NCBI RefSeq assembly: GCF_043641665.1
Contig: NC_092186.1
Location: 24,243,001-24,307,000 of the forward strand
DNA: 64,000 nucleotides
DNA from: Enoplosus armatus
Taxonomy: Eukaryota > Chordata > Actinopteri > Centrarchiformes > Enoplosidae
Reading direction: 5' to 3'
Every line of letters starts with the position of its first letter. Position 1 is the first letter of the stretch. This document shows, in pieces, positions 53,308 through 63,723 of this stretch. A program made the translations under genes and the position numbers. Under the pieces are notes generated by a model. The model had not been told where the DNA came from and did no database searches. It saw only the letters and a program-made list of their open reading frames with translations.

Positions 53308-56300
53308 GCTGGGGGCGCGCGAGTGTAGTCCCTAGCAGTCGGGTTACCTTTGTAGGTCAGGGTGTGGCAAGACAGATCACAGATTACTCTGTGAACTCTT
53401 TGTCTACTCTGGCCATCTTTCTGCCTCCATAGTGGATACATTTCATGCACTGCTGACATACAAGCAGGACAATTTGTCCAGGTCAAATTCAACCTGTGCA
53501 GGTGGCTAAATAATGAACAGCATCATACTCCTGCTCAGTGAGCGCAACATGGGCATCATATCAGCAAAACAAGATGAGGTTTAAGCGTGTTTCTTAGTTC
53601 CTTAGTGTCACTTCTGTGAATGACTGCAGTGAGTTGAAAGTGACATCAAAATGCACCACCTGAAAAAGAGACATCATTCTGTAGCTGGGTATTTTTCTGG
53701 CAGGTTGGTGGTGTTCTTCATAATCAGCTAATGTCGGCCTTACTTCAAGCTGTCCGACGATCAGAGAACGACACTTGGCAATAATTGAATTAACCTACTA
53801 TTGGCCTCACAGCTTCAGAGGAAACTATTATATATGTGAGTGACAGCGTTAGACACAATTCTCTCTGCGTCCACAGTTATTTGATATCTTGTGTTTGATT
53901 CACGTGTGTTAACTCACTGACAATCAACTTATTGGTCCTAAATGCTGCGTGTCCATTAACTGTAATTTCACAAGGCAAATCGTCATTCACATAGAAATAT
54001 TTTGACTCAAACATCTCAGGAAATGTCCCCCCCCCCCCGTGGTTATAAGTAAGCGTGATTAAAATGTTCTGCACATTGTGATTTAGTAAAGAAAGATTAA
54101 ATATACACTTTCTGATGTTGAACCAGCAGCGTTTACAAATGTCCAAACTCCACATAGTTCACAGTTTTCTATAAAAAGATAAAGGAGTGTATATCTCTAA
54201 GGAATGTAACCACCGGGCCAGTCGGTCTTGACTTTCCATTGCTCATGCTGTCAGCTGACCTATGACCCCCCGACCTTATGTTGCACTAGCTTCTGATTGG
54301 TCAGTCTGTTCTTTCTGTTGACCTTCTGCGGGCGGCCCAGCAGACCACCACGAGAGGAGGAGGGGGAGGAAGAGGGAGACAGCAGAAAGAAAGCGTGGAG
54401 AGGAGAGCAGGGCAATGAGAGGGATGAGAGGGAGTGCAGCAGAGTTGGACAGTGACAGACTGTTGACACACGTCAGTTAAAACCCTTCTGAATTCCCCAT
54501 TTATTTTTTCCTTTATTTTAGATCAAATCAGACCCATAGCTTAAACCAATTACTTAAAACAGTAGTTGCCTGTTTTTTTATGCTATAAAAAAATCTTTAA
54601 AACTGCATGGATGATATTAATAAACTCAAAATCCAAACATGCTCATGTACCTGATGATTTATTGCTCGAGCAACAACGCTGACAAACTGAGGGAGAAAGA
54701 CAGGTTTTGATAGAGGGATGTTTTAGTGCTGCAAGTAAAAGGGAGGATGCAAGATGAAGAGGTAAGGGGTCAACAGAGACTCACCTCCAGACTTTCAAAA
54801 AAACAAAATGGAATTTCCATTTAAAGCAAACTGTGAGCAGCACGTTTCTATTTGTGCTGTAGTAACATATTTAAAAATGTCACGGAGGTAAGCAATGGAA
54901 AGATGTGTTTGTCTTGTGCGTCCCAAATTCCTACAACACACTAATTATAACTTTGTAGCTCGTTCACACTTGGAAAGTGACAAAAAAGTATACCTAAAGA
55001 TGTCATTTTGCGTTCTAAATTCACTTGATTTTAGAGTGCTATTGTTGGACGCTATTGTCCCGCAACTCCAATAGGAAACGGAGGAGCTACAGGAACACCC
55101 GTGCTTTGTCCCAATTTCAAACTACACACTAACTGTATGCAGTATATATTATATAATAATTTTCCTAGTATACTGCTATCCAGTTGGTATACAAGACACT
55201 GAAGTACTTTCTCATTTTGCAGGAAAAGACTTTTGCACTGACGCATATGAGTCAAACTGCGACTTTGGAAAATCACTGCCGACTGCTAACAGACACACTG
55301 TCGCAAACAGACAGCTAAGATGTGATAGTCCTTTTTCATTCGCTTTTTCAAGGTGTTCCTGGAGCTGTTTCACAATTTGTTCTAGCTTTGAGTCAATTTT
55401 TTTAAGTATTCACACTGGCTTTTTTTTTGAGTATCTATTTTGTCACTTTTGCATTCTGGACCCCCTACATACTCAAAACCCTGTGGAGTAGAATGAGTAT
55501 TTATTACGGATCTGGGACAGCGAGTGGTGAGGCGGCTCTAGGAACACCTTAGAAAACGGAACAAACAAATCAAATTTCTCCCGTCCAAAATCACCTACTG
55601 ATCGATGTCCTTCACATCCAGTGCTGTACATTCAGTTCTTGTATTCATTCCATTTGCAAACGCTCACTGTGGAGCTTTACTATGAAAACACACTGACCTC
55701 TGTAGGCTGCCTGCAGACCCTGCATGTTGGTTATGAACTGTTTCCATCGCTCCCACTGTCTGCCCGTCACTCTCTCTCTTACTCTCTCCCACACACACAA
55801 ATATGGCGCAGTCCCTCACTGAAGCCGGCTGTGGTCGTGCTGAGTATTGTGTGGTGAAGCACAAAGAACAACAGTAGCCCGAAAAAGACTGTGGCGAGTG
55901 CTGCCTGCTTCTGCCCTCCCTTCTCTTGATATTTTTTTTTTTCCCCCCTCTCACTCGCGTCCCACTCTTTCTGTCTTCACTGGTCGGTATCTGTCTGTGC
56001 TGCAGGTCGGTTCCTGCGGTTGCAGAAGCAGAAAAATCCAGCGTCTGATGCTGTTTCAGCAATATGGGCAGCAAAAAGGCGAAGTTAGCTGTGGTCAGCT
56101 TGTGTAGCCTGGAATGCCTGGCCGTCTCACTCTGCTTCGTTTCAGTTCTTTTAGTGCTGTAGTCGGGCTGAGTAAAGCTTATCAAGGAAGAGTAAAGATC
56201 CATCAAGATGCAGGGTGGAGGGACCATCCTTCGCCTGATGACCTGGGTTTAAGACACTGATTTTGGATCAGCTCCAGGGCTGCTGCTCCGTTTGTGAGCC

Positions 56301-58533
56301 TGACCTTTGACCTCCCTGCGAAGAAATGGGAATTCCCCTCAGTTGTAGCACATTAAACTCCAGGAGGGGTTCATATGGGTGTTGTCTGGTATGTGGTGAC
56401 TGTCATCTCACCCACCTCAGACTTAGAGAGCCAGGGCAGGGTTACGAGGGGCGGTGGTTGATATGGTGAAGGTTTGGGGCCAATCAGAGGTCCAGCTAAC
56501 CACTGACTCCAACAAAGCAGCACATGCGACTACGGAAAGTGGGCAATGTCAAGCGGAATGTCTGATTTTAGTTTACATTTGAGACCACAGAAACGTCCTG
56601 CGTTCTTCTTCCTCTCCTTCGCCCCGCAGCAGCTACGAGTATCAAGCAGCTGAACTGTGATCACCCGTTACTGATCACATGTCGCGTCTCAAATGTACGC
56701 CACTTAACCACGACGTGCGTTTACAACAGAAATGAGTTGCGTGAAACCACATTGGAAACACGTGTCAGGATGAAACAAGACAAACCAAGGCACAAAGCAA
56801 GGGATTTGAAGACGTCACCTTGGGTCTGGGACATTGGGATTTACATTTTCTGATTTTTTAGAAATAGACTAAGCAATTAATCAAAGAACTGTGGACAGAT
56901 TCATTGATATGAAAATAATTGTTAGTTGCAGCTCTAATTATAAAATAAATCTGTATTTGCAAGTACAGTAGCAGATACCTACTTCGTTTAGAATAAAGAA
57001 AATGGCTTAATGTAATAGTGTGCAAAAAAAGTACTCACCCTTGATGATCAGCAAGTGTTCAGCCAGCAACAACTGATGTGCCCTCAGTGTAGATTTGTGT
57101 TGATACACTGATGGGGGGGGGGGGTCAGGATATGTTGGATTAAGGATCTGTAGACCTGAAACTGGGTCAGTTGCCATATACCGAGCTTCCTAGGCTCTGC
57201 TAAGTGAAATCTGCAGCAGATCCTGAGGGTGATGGAGAGGCCTTAGCGCTCCACCTTCTATGAATAATGACTATACATTGTTGTGAATGGAGGCTTCTGT
57301 TTCGTTACATAACTAAATCCCACTCGTTATTCGGGGGCCATATTAAACTGAGAGGGCTTAGAGCTAAACATATTTGGTTTTGTAAGTAATGGGCTGTGCT
57401 AATATTCCCGTGGGAACACCAGCGTAGGCTTAAGGGATTTAAACTACCAACCTTGCTAACGTTGTCGGGGATTTGAGCTAATTACCTCTTTCACTGAGCC
57501 CCTGGCTATAAGCCTCCTGTAGAGAGAGACTCCGAGCTACATTAATACACTCAAGTACCAATATGCAATCCAAGACAGAGAGCTATGGAAATAATGTGCC
57601 ATACATGAGGGAGACATGATATTAGAGACAATATGAGGACCTTATACCGCTGGTCAAAGCAAACAAAATGCCAAAATACAATGCCTGAAAATGTTTCCTG
57701 TGTATTCGGACCTGAGTCTAAGAAAAGCCGATGAAACTGAGTCAAGGAAACAGATAGAAAATGGCAAACTGCTGTCTGATGTGGTTGTAAACAGATTTTG
57801 GGGAAAGGAAGGAATCAAAGAAAAACGCAAAAAAGAGAGAAATGAGAAAAAAATAAAAATAAAGCTGGTGTTTGTGTGTGCTCTAACCTCTCTGTGAATT
57901 TGTCAGTGGACTCAGAAGGGTAGGCGTGTGGCTGTGATGTGTGTTATGGTGGGGGAGGAGAGAGAGAGAGAGAGGGAGAGGGAGAGGGAGAGGGAGGGAG
58001 GCCAAGTCAGTCAGGCAGTGAGTGAGAACATGTTTACCACTGACTGAGAGAAAGAAAGAGTGAGAGACAGCGAATGGGACAGAGAAAGAGAGAGAGAGAG
58101 ACTGGTTTGGTTTGGTTTCACCAGACTTTTTCTTTTTTTCTTTCAGAGGAGCTCACTTGCAAAGTGAACTTGGGACAGCATTACCTTTACAGTTGATACC
58201 AGCTTTACAGTGCAGCTGCACCGTCTTGGTCCAGCATATGGCTAATATGGATACTTGTTGGGACCAGTGACATCCACACCTCCGCTGAGCTACATTATCT
58301 CCCAAAAGAGCCGTGCATAGAGTTTGAATCTCTAAAGACGCAGCATCAGCACCGGCCAGGGACCCGCCTGGACTTAACGCGACCGACTCAGCAGTGTATT
58401 TGTGCTAGGAACCGTAGGGAGGAACCGTTCGGGGGCCAGGAGCAAGATGTGTTCACTAAACAGGACCTTGTCTTTGTCTGTGTTCCCCAGGGAGCCTGCT
58501 GCCGGCCTGGACGCCACAGTGGACTATGTTAAG
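30982..58533 (+). CDS. bcar3: bcar3-type NSP-family adaptor with N-terminal SAM domain (5' part, 5 coding exons; continues past the window)
   Basis: Coding exons 31096-31185, 35167-35281, 51460-51655, 52191-52427 and 58491-58533 join through GT-AG introns with matching phase into 227 codons. Residues 1-68 form a SAM domain: SISRWLSQLGLPQYCTALEQ, then DLLHLSEYDLLELGV and LHRLHLLTSLRLLQE. From residue 73 the protein matches BCAR3: MAEGRFASLPR (human MAAGKFASLPR), SLASSMDLHSSR (human ASSMDLLSSR), AYQPISIHGTLPRRK (human AYQDVSIHGTLPRKK) and LDATVDYVK (human LDPTVEYVK). BCAR3 proteins carry an SH2 domain and a Cdc25-like domain that binds p130Cas-family proteins at focal adhesions; those exons must lie past 64000. 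The paralogue SH2D3C is the main alternative, but GTLPRKK and ASSMD favour BCAR3. Two further starts, near 44.15 kb and 58.4 kb, may give forms without SAM. Confidence 0.85.
31068..31175 (+). promoter_or_regulatory. bcar3: Upstream reading frame overlapping the SAM start of bcar3
   Basis: The ATGs at 31068 and 31086 share a frame that ends at TGA 31173-31175, after the main ATG at 31096 and in a different frame. Such overlapping frames usually lower initiation at the main start. Confidence 0.5.
33386..33433. repeat. (CA)24 microsatellite
   Basis: First of a facing CA/TG pair with 33555-33592, about 120 bases apart. Confidence 0.95.
33555..33592. repeat. (TG)19 microsatellite
   Basis: Partner of the CA array at 33386-33433; in RNA the two could pair. 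Confidence 0.95.
35167..35281 (+). CDS. bcar3: bcar3 exon 3: second half of SAM domain
   Basis: Residues 31-68 plus one base, DLLHLSEYDLLELGVHNHLH and LHLLTSLRLLQERERRR. Acceptor TATGTTTTCCAG|GAC, donor AGAG|GTACTC (phase 1). The DLLELGV and HR..LL spacing is the SAM hallmark. Confidence 0.85.
37425..37478. repeat. (TG)27 microsatellite
   Basis: 54 bases of TG in bcar3 intron 3. Confidence 0.96.
40050..40345 (-). repeat. Interspersed repeat (TTTTAGCTAGGTGTAC end)
   Basis: Read on the minus strand it ends GTATTAGTTTTAGCTAGGTG, wording recalled from a widespread fish repeat that goes on to GTACCTAATAAAGTGG. It holds a 112-codon open frame with no recognised domain. Confidence 0.4.
42491..42612. 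mobile_element. Short non-autonomous hAT-type element (MITE)
   Basis: 122 bases bounded by CAGTGGTTCCCAA and TTGAGAACCACTG, a 13-bp terminal inverted repeat with one mismatch. CAGTGGTTCTCAA ends are typical of Charlie-like hAT elements. Flanking octamers GCCTTAAA and GCGTAACG agree at five of eight bases, so any target duplication has decayed. Confidence 0.65.
43175..43287. repeat. Facing (TG)n and (CA)n arrays
   Basis: TG at 43175-43200 and CA at 43264-43287, about 63 bases apart. Confidence 0.9.
43990..44149 (+). promoter_or_regulatory. bcar3: Candidate internal bcar3 promoter and non-coding exon
   Basis: A stretch richer in CpG than its surroundings ends at a strong donor, TGATA|GTAAGT (44149/44150), after a G/A-rich region. 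Spliced to exon 4 it would give a transcript starting at the canonical BCAR3 ATG (51468/51471). No frame continues through it. Position and role are inferred. Confidence 0.35.
45136..45179. repeat. (TG)22 microsatellite
   Basis: 44 bases of TG in bcar3 intron 3. Confidence 0.95.
45396..45560. repeat. Interspersed repeat fragment
   Basis: It contains ATTAAACCATCCAGCAGTAT and TGTAACACTCTGAAAGGGGC, wording recalled from a common percomorph repeat that carries TTTGATACTTTAAGTACATT further on. Confidence 0.45.
45583..46020. mobile_element. Long inverted-repeat element (MITE-like), about 438 bp
   Basis: The left end, TTTTGAGAAATGCATTCGTT and through GTGCGCTAAATATAAAGCT, returns in reverse complement at the right end (AGCTTCATATTTAGCGCAC through TATCCCAAAA). 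Arms are about 90 bases, diverged. The core (GCCTGGCTCT, GACTTCCTGGAGTC) resembles a very common percomorph element. A related copy is at 49972-50135. Confidence 0.65.
46643..46671. repeat. (GA)14 array
   Basis: It follows directly on a TG array and faces the CT array at 46791-46834. Confidence 0.95.
46791..46834. repeat. (CT)22 array
   Basis: It faces the GA array about 120 bases upstream; in RNA the two would pair. Confidence 0.95.
49173..49363. repeat. Facing (CA)n and (TG)n arrays
   Basis: CA at 49173-49209 and TG at 49330-49363, about 120 bases apart. Confidence 0.93.
49972..50135. mobile_element. Short copy of the long inverted-repeat element, interrupted by G18
   Basis: TTTAGTTTAGTTCAGCGCAA and CCGGGGAAACAATTACCCTGG match the left half of 45583-46020. 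TTTGTGCTAAGCTAGGCTAAAC forms the reverse-complement arm. A G18 run (about 50033-50050) sits in the loop. Confidence 0.5.
51460..51655 (+). CDS. bcar3: bcar3 exon 4: canonical BCAR3 N-terminus
   Basis: Residues 69-133 plus two bases. It has ATGATG at 51468-51473, giving MMAEGRFASLPRSLHAHH, the position where mammalian BCAR3 starts. ASLASSMDLHSSRAG ends it. Acceptor TTCCTTTCCAG|AG, donor GCTGG|GTGAGT (phase 2). Confidence 0.9.
51656..52190. other. bcar3 intron 4
   Basis: 535 bases; nothing recognised. Confidence 0.5.
52191..52427 (+). CDS. bcar3: bcar3 exon 5
   Basis: Residues 134-212 plus two bases, LPQGSSLSEQPAAAYQPISI then HGTLPRRKRGG and PLVQNIIDDFHGY. A G9 homopolymer lies inside the RKRGGA codons. 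Acceptor CTCCCCCCAG|TCT, donor TACAG|GTAAAC. The other two frames are open for most of the exon but fit neither neighbouring phase. Confidence 0.88.
52667..52830 (+). repeat. tRNA-derived SINE
   Basis: A-box-like TGGTAGCCTAGTGG, B-box-like GGTTTGATTCC, then a CTATCAATAAAGGCACAAGTG tail and an A-run. It differs in sequence from the SINE at 1450-1605. It lies 240 bases after bcar3 exon 5. Confidence 0.65.
52958..52979. repeat. Perfect 22-bp palindrome
   Basis: TTTTGAGTATT and its reverse complement with no spacer. Confidence 0.9.
56810..56945. repeat. Interspersed repeat, 3' end (GTTAGTTGCAGC)
   Basis: It contains GAAGACGTCACCTTGGGTCT and ATAATTGTTAGTTGCAGCTC, characteristic of the same family as 20615-20965. 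Confidence 0.6.
57957..58105. repeat. GA-rich tract
   Basis: GAGAGA and GGGAGA units with short interruptions; purine-rich on the bcar3 coding strand. Confidence 0.85.
58200..58490 (+). promoter_or_regulatory. bcar3: Candidate internal bcar3 promoter and alternative first exon
   Basis: The stretch before exon 6 is GC-richer than the intron. An ATG at 58447 (GCAAGATGT) reads MCSLNRTLSLSVFPR straight into EPAAGLDATVDYVK, with no stop and no need to splice. Human SH2D3C has a short form that starts at the equivalent place. A GA-rich tract (57957-58105) and a pyrimidine-rich acceptor-like CTTTCAG (58140-58146) lie just upstream. Confidence 0.4.
58491..58533 (+). CDS. bcar3: bcar3 exon 6 (last in window)
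   Basis: 43 bases, residues 213-227, REPAAGLDATVDYVK. Acceptor TGTGTTCCCCAG|GG, donor AAG|GTAGGA, phase 0. In the family this is followed by FSKERHIMD and the SH2 domain. The frame is also open upstream to an ATG at 58447. Confidence 0.85.
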
Positions 58534-61500
58534 GTAGGAACAACAAATGTGCTTGTTTGTTACAGAATACAGACAAAACAAGTAAGACCTGGATTGTGGT
58601 CGTTTTATCCTGCCAGTGCCAACACTTTCTTTACGGATTTATTCTTGTCATCGGAAACATGGGGACTGCTGCAGGTGTTTTGCTTGTGGGACTGTGTACA
58701 GAAAGACATTATAAAACATCATATTCACTTTCAATAGCTGTGCACATTTACAGGGCATTTACAGTATCTCTGGGACTGCTTGTACGGAAGGATAAAAGAT
58801 GCACAAACACACACAAGCAACCTGTTATGTGCAACACAGCAACAAGGTTAAATTCCATTCAGTCAATTGTCAGTGAAGCAGTAGGTGCAAGTCTGCTCTT
58901 TATGTAGCAGGAAGGAGTATTGGTGGCACCTGCAGTACTAGTAGTTATTTTAAAACCTCAAACACCCCATGCTGTCGGGGAAAATACTGCAACTCTAGAA
59001 TAAACACTTTTCCCATAAACCTTTGCTAGGTTAAATTAGTAAAAAAAAAAATCTCAGATTGAATACATCACCGTCAGCGACTGCAATTTGACTAAAACTG
59101 TATCTGAAATGATATTCTGTTGTTTCTGCGGGCTTCGATGTAAACGTCCCTCGCAGGAGAAGTTAATCCGATTGCCCCCCCCCTGGTCTGCCTGTAAATA
59201 TATTCACATACACACCACCTGAGTCCCAGCTCTCCTCGGTCAAAGCGAGGTGATGGCCGAGAGGTGATCATTCAGTTATCACAATATCACCCAGCTGACA
59301 TATGATAGGCTTCGCTGTCTATGTTTGTATCTCTTTCTGTCCACGCCTTTCTTATTGCACTCACCCTGTACAGCTTCTGCTTCATTGTGAGGGAAATGCA
59401 TGTAATCTAAGGGCATTAAATACATGCACACTAAGAAGCTGGGGCCGTATGTCAAATCTAGATACCTTTTAAATACCGGGCCAAGCGGTTTCCACATAAC
59501 ATTGAGTATCACACAGCTCTTGTTTACATATACTTCATAATCATACTGCATTTTAGCCTAAAACAGCATCAAACATTGACAAATGGGAGAAAATGTGGCT
59601 TATTTGAGTTTTAAATAGGGCATTTTATCTGAAAAAAAAAATCCCCAGAGTGAAGATACACAACCAATCCAACAGAATTCAAAAGGCTGCGCAATAATGA
59701 TAATAGTAATGATAATAATAATATTAATAAATCAGCCCTTTGATTACAGACAGCTCTTCAGACTGCATTTTGAAGCATACTTTAACTTGTGTTCTTCAAG
59801 AGGGGGTGTCCTGTTACACCGCAATTAAATCAGAAGCAAAGACCAGAAATGGAAAGTTATTGAAAAAAGTATTGTATTGTGTATTATGGAGGAACTCCAC
59901 ATTTTTGAATGATACGTCTCTACTTGTTCGTCCCTTGTGAAGGTAAATCAAATGCAGAAAAAAAAAAAGAAGAAAAAAAAGCCTTATCTTGTTGAGTAAA
60001 GCGCTATTTGTTCCAATGTTTTGAAGAGCCAAAAGAACTATGGAGATCCAGCCAACAACAAAAAAAAAATCACATTTCCCTTTTTAACTTCGGAAGTTCT
60101 GAACCTCCCTGTGGTATAAAAGATCACCATAGTCCTCTGACTAACAAAGAAAAGCTAAACTATGTGATCTCCCTGTCACATCTTATTTTAGACCTGTGAT
60201 TTGAACCTCCCTTCTGGGTTAATCAGGGTTAATCAGTTGTGAAAAAACACCATAATGTAGAAGTGAGTTGTGAAATTCGTCGAAATCTTCCATCTCAGAT
60301 ATCGCATATAACCATTGTTTTAACAGTGTAAATCAGTCCTAACTACATATATACATACTGAGATGGTGCTGCCTTTTTTAACTCTTTGTCTCCTCTCTCC
60401 TCCACCTCCCATCCATCCATTCCTCCCTCTTTCCTATCCGTCGCTCCTTTCCTCCATCTATTAGCTCATGTGTTTGGATGCTGACACCTCAGTCTGAAAA
60501 GCAAACTCAGTTCTTCCCGTGAGAGCAGATCACACATATGGGAGCTAACCACACACACACACACACACACACTCAACCCCCCTGCACGCTCACATACACA
60601 AACAGTACTTGTGTGTATTTCTTTGGTCAAATTTGGTTTGTGTGCAAGTGTCAACAGAGTGTGTGTGTGTGTGTGTGTGTGTGCTGACCGCAAATGGAGC
60701 TACTGTAACCCAGGTATTACATAATATGTGTGAAAGTGTAGCTGTCGGCTCTGGTACCACAGGTGTGTTTGCATTTCCAATGTGGATAAAAAAAACAAAA
60801 ACAAACATATGTGTCCGTGCACGCACTGCAACGGACAGCACAGGAGATCTGTGGCGTATCCCGTGGTAAGGTCAAAAGTACATCAACAATGCAGTGAGCG
60901 TGCGATCAGGCCATCGATTATGTACAGCCGCAGCGTGTAGGATGGATGTATGCGGGGAAGGAAGTGTCTGTGGAGAACAATCAAATAAAGATATCCCGCC
61001 TCTTGTCTGACTGCAGGCCAGTTTCTGTCCTCGTGGACGGACGGTCTCATTTCCAGAGCTGTTTGATGTCTCTGCTTATTGTCTGATTCGCTGGTTTCAC
61101 CTCACCGGAAGGAAGTAGAAAGGTCACATTTTTGAGGCGACAGAGGGTGGGCTAAATATAAAAGCCTCCCTGTTCTGCACTGTCTCGCACTTATCCCAAA
61201 GAAGTCAACTATTTAGATAGCGAATACTGCAAGTGTGTATGTAGTAGTTTACAAGCGTATAAGAAATTGCAGAAACTCAGCGTACACACTGAAATGTCAC
61301 CGCATGTTAGGATGTTCAGGACAAACGTTCAACACAGGGTAAGCCATGTACCGTACAGCTACTCACGTTGTCACACTTGACAGGCGAGAAAACACGCAGT
61401 ACAGTGGGGCTTATGTAGCTAACTTGGTATAATGTTGGTGAATTCAGAAACCAGGATTGGTGCAAAGTTCCCACAGGATAAATCAGAGGAATGTTGGGGT

Positions 61501-62018
61501 TGTCACACGATGCAGCACTAAATTGAGCAAAAAGTCTTAAAGGTCCCAAAAAGCCCATTTTCTGAATCACCTTCTTACTATGAGTGATGAGACCCTGCAT
61601 GAATAGAAACATTTCTGCAAGAGTTGTGGCTGTTTCACATCAGAAATGTGTGTATTTGTGCTTCCGTCCTTGCTTTTTTTCACTGGTTTGAAGCGGAGAA
61701 ACATTTGACGTCATGTTTCCGCGCACCAATTGGAGTTTAGCAACATTAAACGTCGCTTAGGTCACCCTCACTGTCAATCCGATCAGCTCAAACCACGCCC
61801 ACAGAGTCTCGACAAAACAGATGAGCTACATTTCTGAGTGTTAAACTCTCGATAAGTAATACCTACTGATGTTTCTTTAGCAGAAAGATGGAAGGGCAGT
61901 CATCAATTGAATCGAAACTGCATCTATTACAATCAACACAACACCTTCTGGTACAATAGGTGGCAGTATAATACACCATATTCTCCATATTCTTTGGTAA
62001 CAAATTGACTGATTGTGA

Positions 62019-62019
<1 letters not shown>

Positions 62020-62061
<42 letters not shown>
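62020..62061. repeat. (GAAA)n microsatellite
   Basis: About ten GAAA units. Confidence 0.95.
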
Positions 62062-62062
<1 letters not shown>

Positions 62063-62232
62063 ATTCCCTGGTTGATCCTCTTTGGTTCAGAGTGAACACA
62101 ACTCTTCTTTGACCCCTCCTTCTCTAAAAGACTCTCCCTCTTTTACTCTTTCTCTTTCATTCCCACTCTGTCTTTGACTTGAAAACATCGAGTTTCTCTA
62201 CCCTCATGAGAGAGCTTTAAGAAACAATAATG

Positions 62233-62266
<34 letters not shown>

Positions 62267-63660
62267 TCTCGGGGATGTAATAGCTTTCAACTCTCCAAGT
62301 GAATGACACAGCATACAGACACATACACGTTTGTAGTGAATTCATTCCTCTCTGAAAGGATACACAGTGCGTCTTGAGCTGCTAGAGGTGAACCTGAAGG
62401 TAAAGATGCACTCTGGTACAATCTAGTGGTCAAATCAAGGTACTACAGTTTGAGACTGTCAGACTCCTGTTCAGACAGCAGCGTGACATTCATCAGTAGC
62501 ATCATACCAGTATGTCAGTTCAAATGGCAACCTGGCAAACAGCTGGTCGCCCTGCTAGCCAACTATTCAGCTCTACCTACCAGCCTGTGGCTGTGTCAGT
62601 CTGCCAGTCAATAAGCCGGGCAGCCAATCAATCATTCAGTCTGTCAGCTTGTATGAGCAGGACAGGCAGCTGGCCAGCACTCCAACAGCCTACTACAGTA
62701 AATGAACAATGACAATCCCCTTTGAAGTCTTCGGTCACCCGGTTAAATTGGGTCAAATTTCTTAGGCTTTATATATAATGCACACACTACTCGTCGCAAT
62801 TAGACAAAAAAAAAAAAAAAAGGTGCCCATTTCAAATCAAAGCTATATACACCTGAAGTCAGTATAAGCACTAAAAAACATTTTGTAAGAATCCTCGAAC
62901 TGCCACTTAAAGAGTTTTTTTTTTTAACTTTATTAGATATATTGAGCCTTTTTAGAACAGACAAAAAGGTTTTACCCCAGGGAATGAACAACGTTTAGAT
63001 CTGGGTCAAACACAACAGATTAGGAGTCACACACACTCGAGAGTCATTATCTGCTGTGTTAAACACAGACTGTTTGACACGCTTTTAATATATCATGACT
63101 TGAGAATGGACTCCCACAGTGCGCGATCAGTTTGTATTCCCGGGTTGAACTTCAGCTTTTTCTGTGTCTAACACAAATTTCTGTGTTCTCTCAAAATTTT
63201 TTTGTCAAGTTCTAGTGCAAGCTATTCATGTTTTGCTTTTAGGCTACACAGAGTAGTTTGAACAAATTTGGCTTGAAAGCAGGCCCTCAGAAAAGGATCG
63301 TTTTTAGCATCTGAATCTAATCTACTGAGTATAGACCACACAGTTTACATCTGTTCACTCCATTTTCCCTTAATTAAGCTTTTGTATTTTCAGTATTCTT
63401 AAGGTAAAAATACCATTTTCAGATGCAGTGTACGGACACCAGCCACTCCGGCACTCGGCAGTAGATTACTTTGATGCTAAATAAAAACTGAACAACTGAA
63501 CTGTGGATTTGCTTTCTCTTTTGAGCCACATGAAGTGCATTTTACCCACTGACTGCACACATGTTTATTGACACAGTGAAGGCATCACGTTGCGCAAGTC
63601 AATACAACCGTCACCAAGATCGCTGTCCCATTGCTGATCGGTGACCCATTGCAAGCACAA

Positions 63661-63662
63661 AC

Positions 63663-63720
<58 letters not shown>
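63661..63720. repeat. (AC)30 microsatellite with one AAA interruption
   Basis: 60 bases of AC near the right edge. Confidence 0.95.

Positions 63721-63723
<3 letters not shown>

Larger units (their letters stand above)
52428..58490. other. bcar3 intron 5
   Basis: 6.1 kb. It holds a SINE (52667-52830), a 22-bp palindrome (52958-52979), a TG array (about 53277-53307), C10 near 54029, a repeat fragment (56810-56945), G11-12 near 57112, a GA-rich tract (57957-58105) and the candidate alternative first exon. Confidence 0.5.

Noticed and set aside
55664..56227. 187-codon open frame on the minus strand
   Set aside because: Composition is irregular, there is no domain, no supporting splice sites or start context, and it lies inside bcar3 intron 5. 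It looks like a chance frame in GC-richer sequence.
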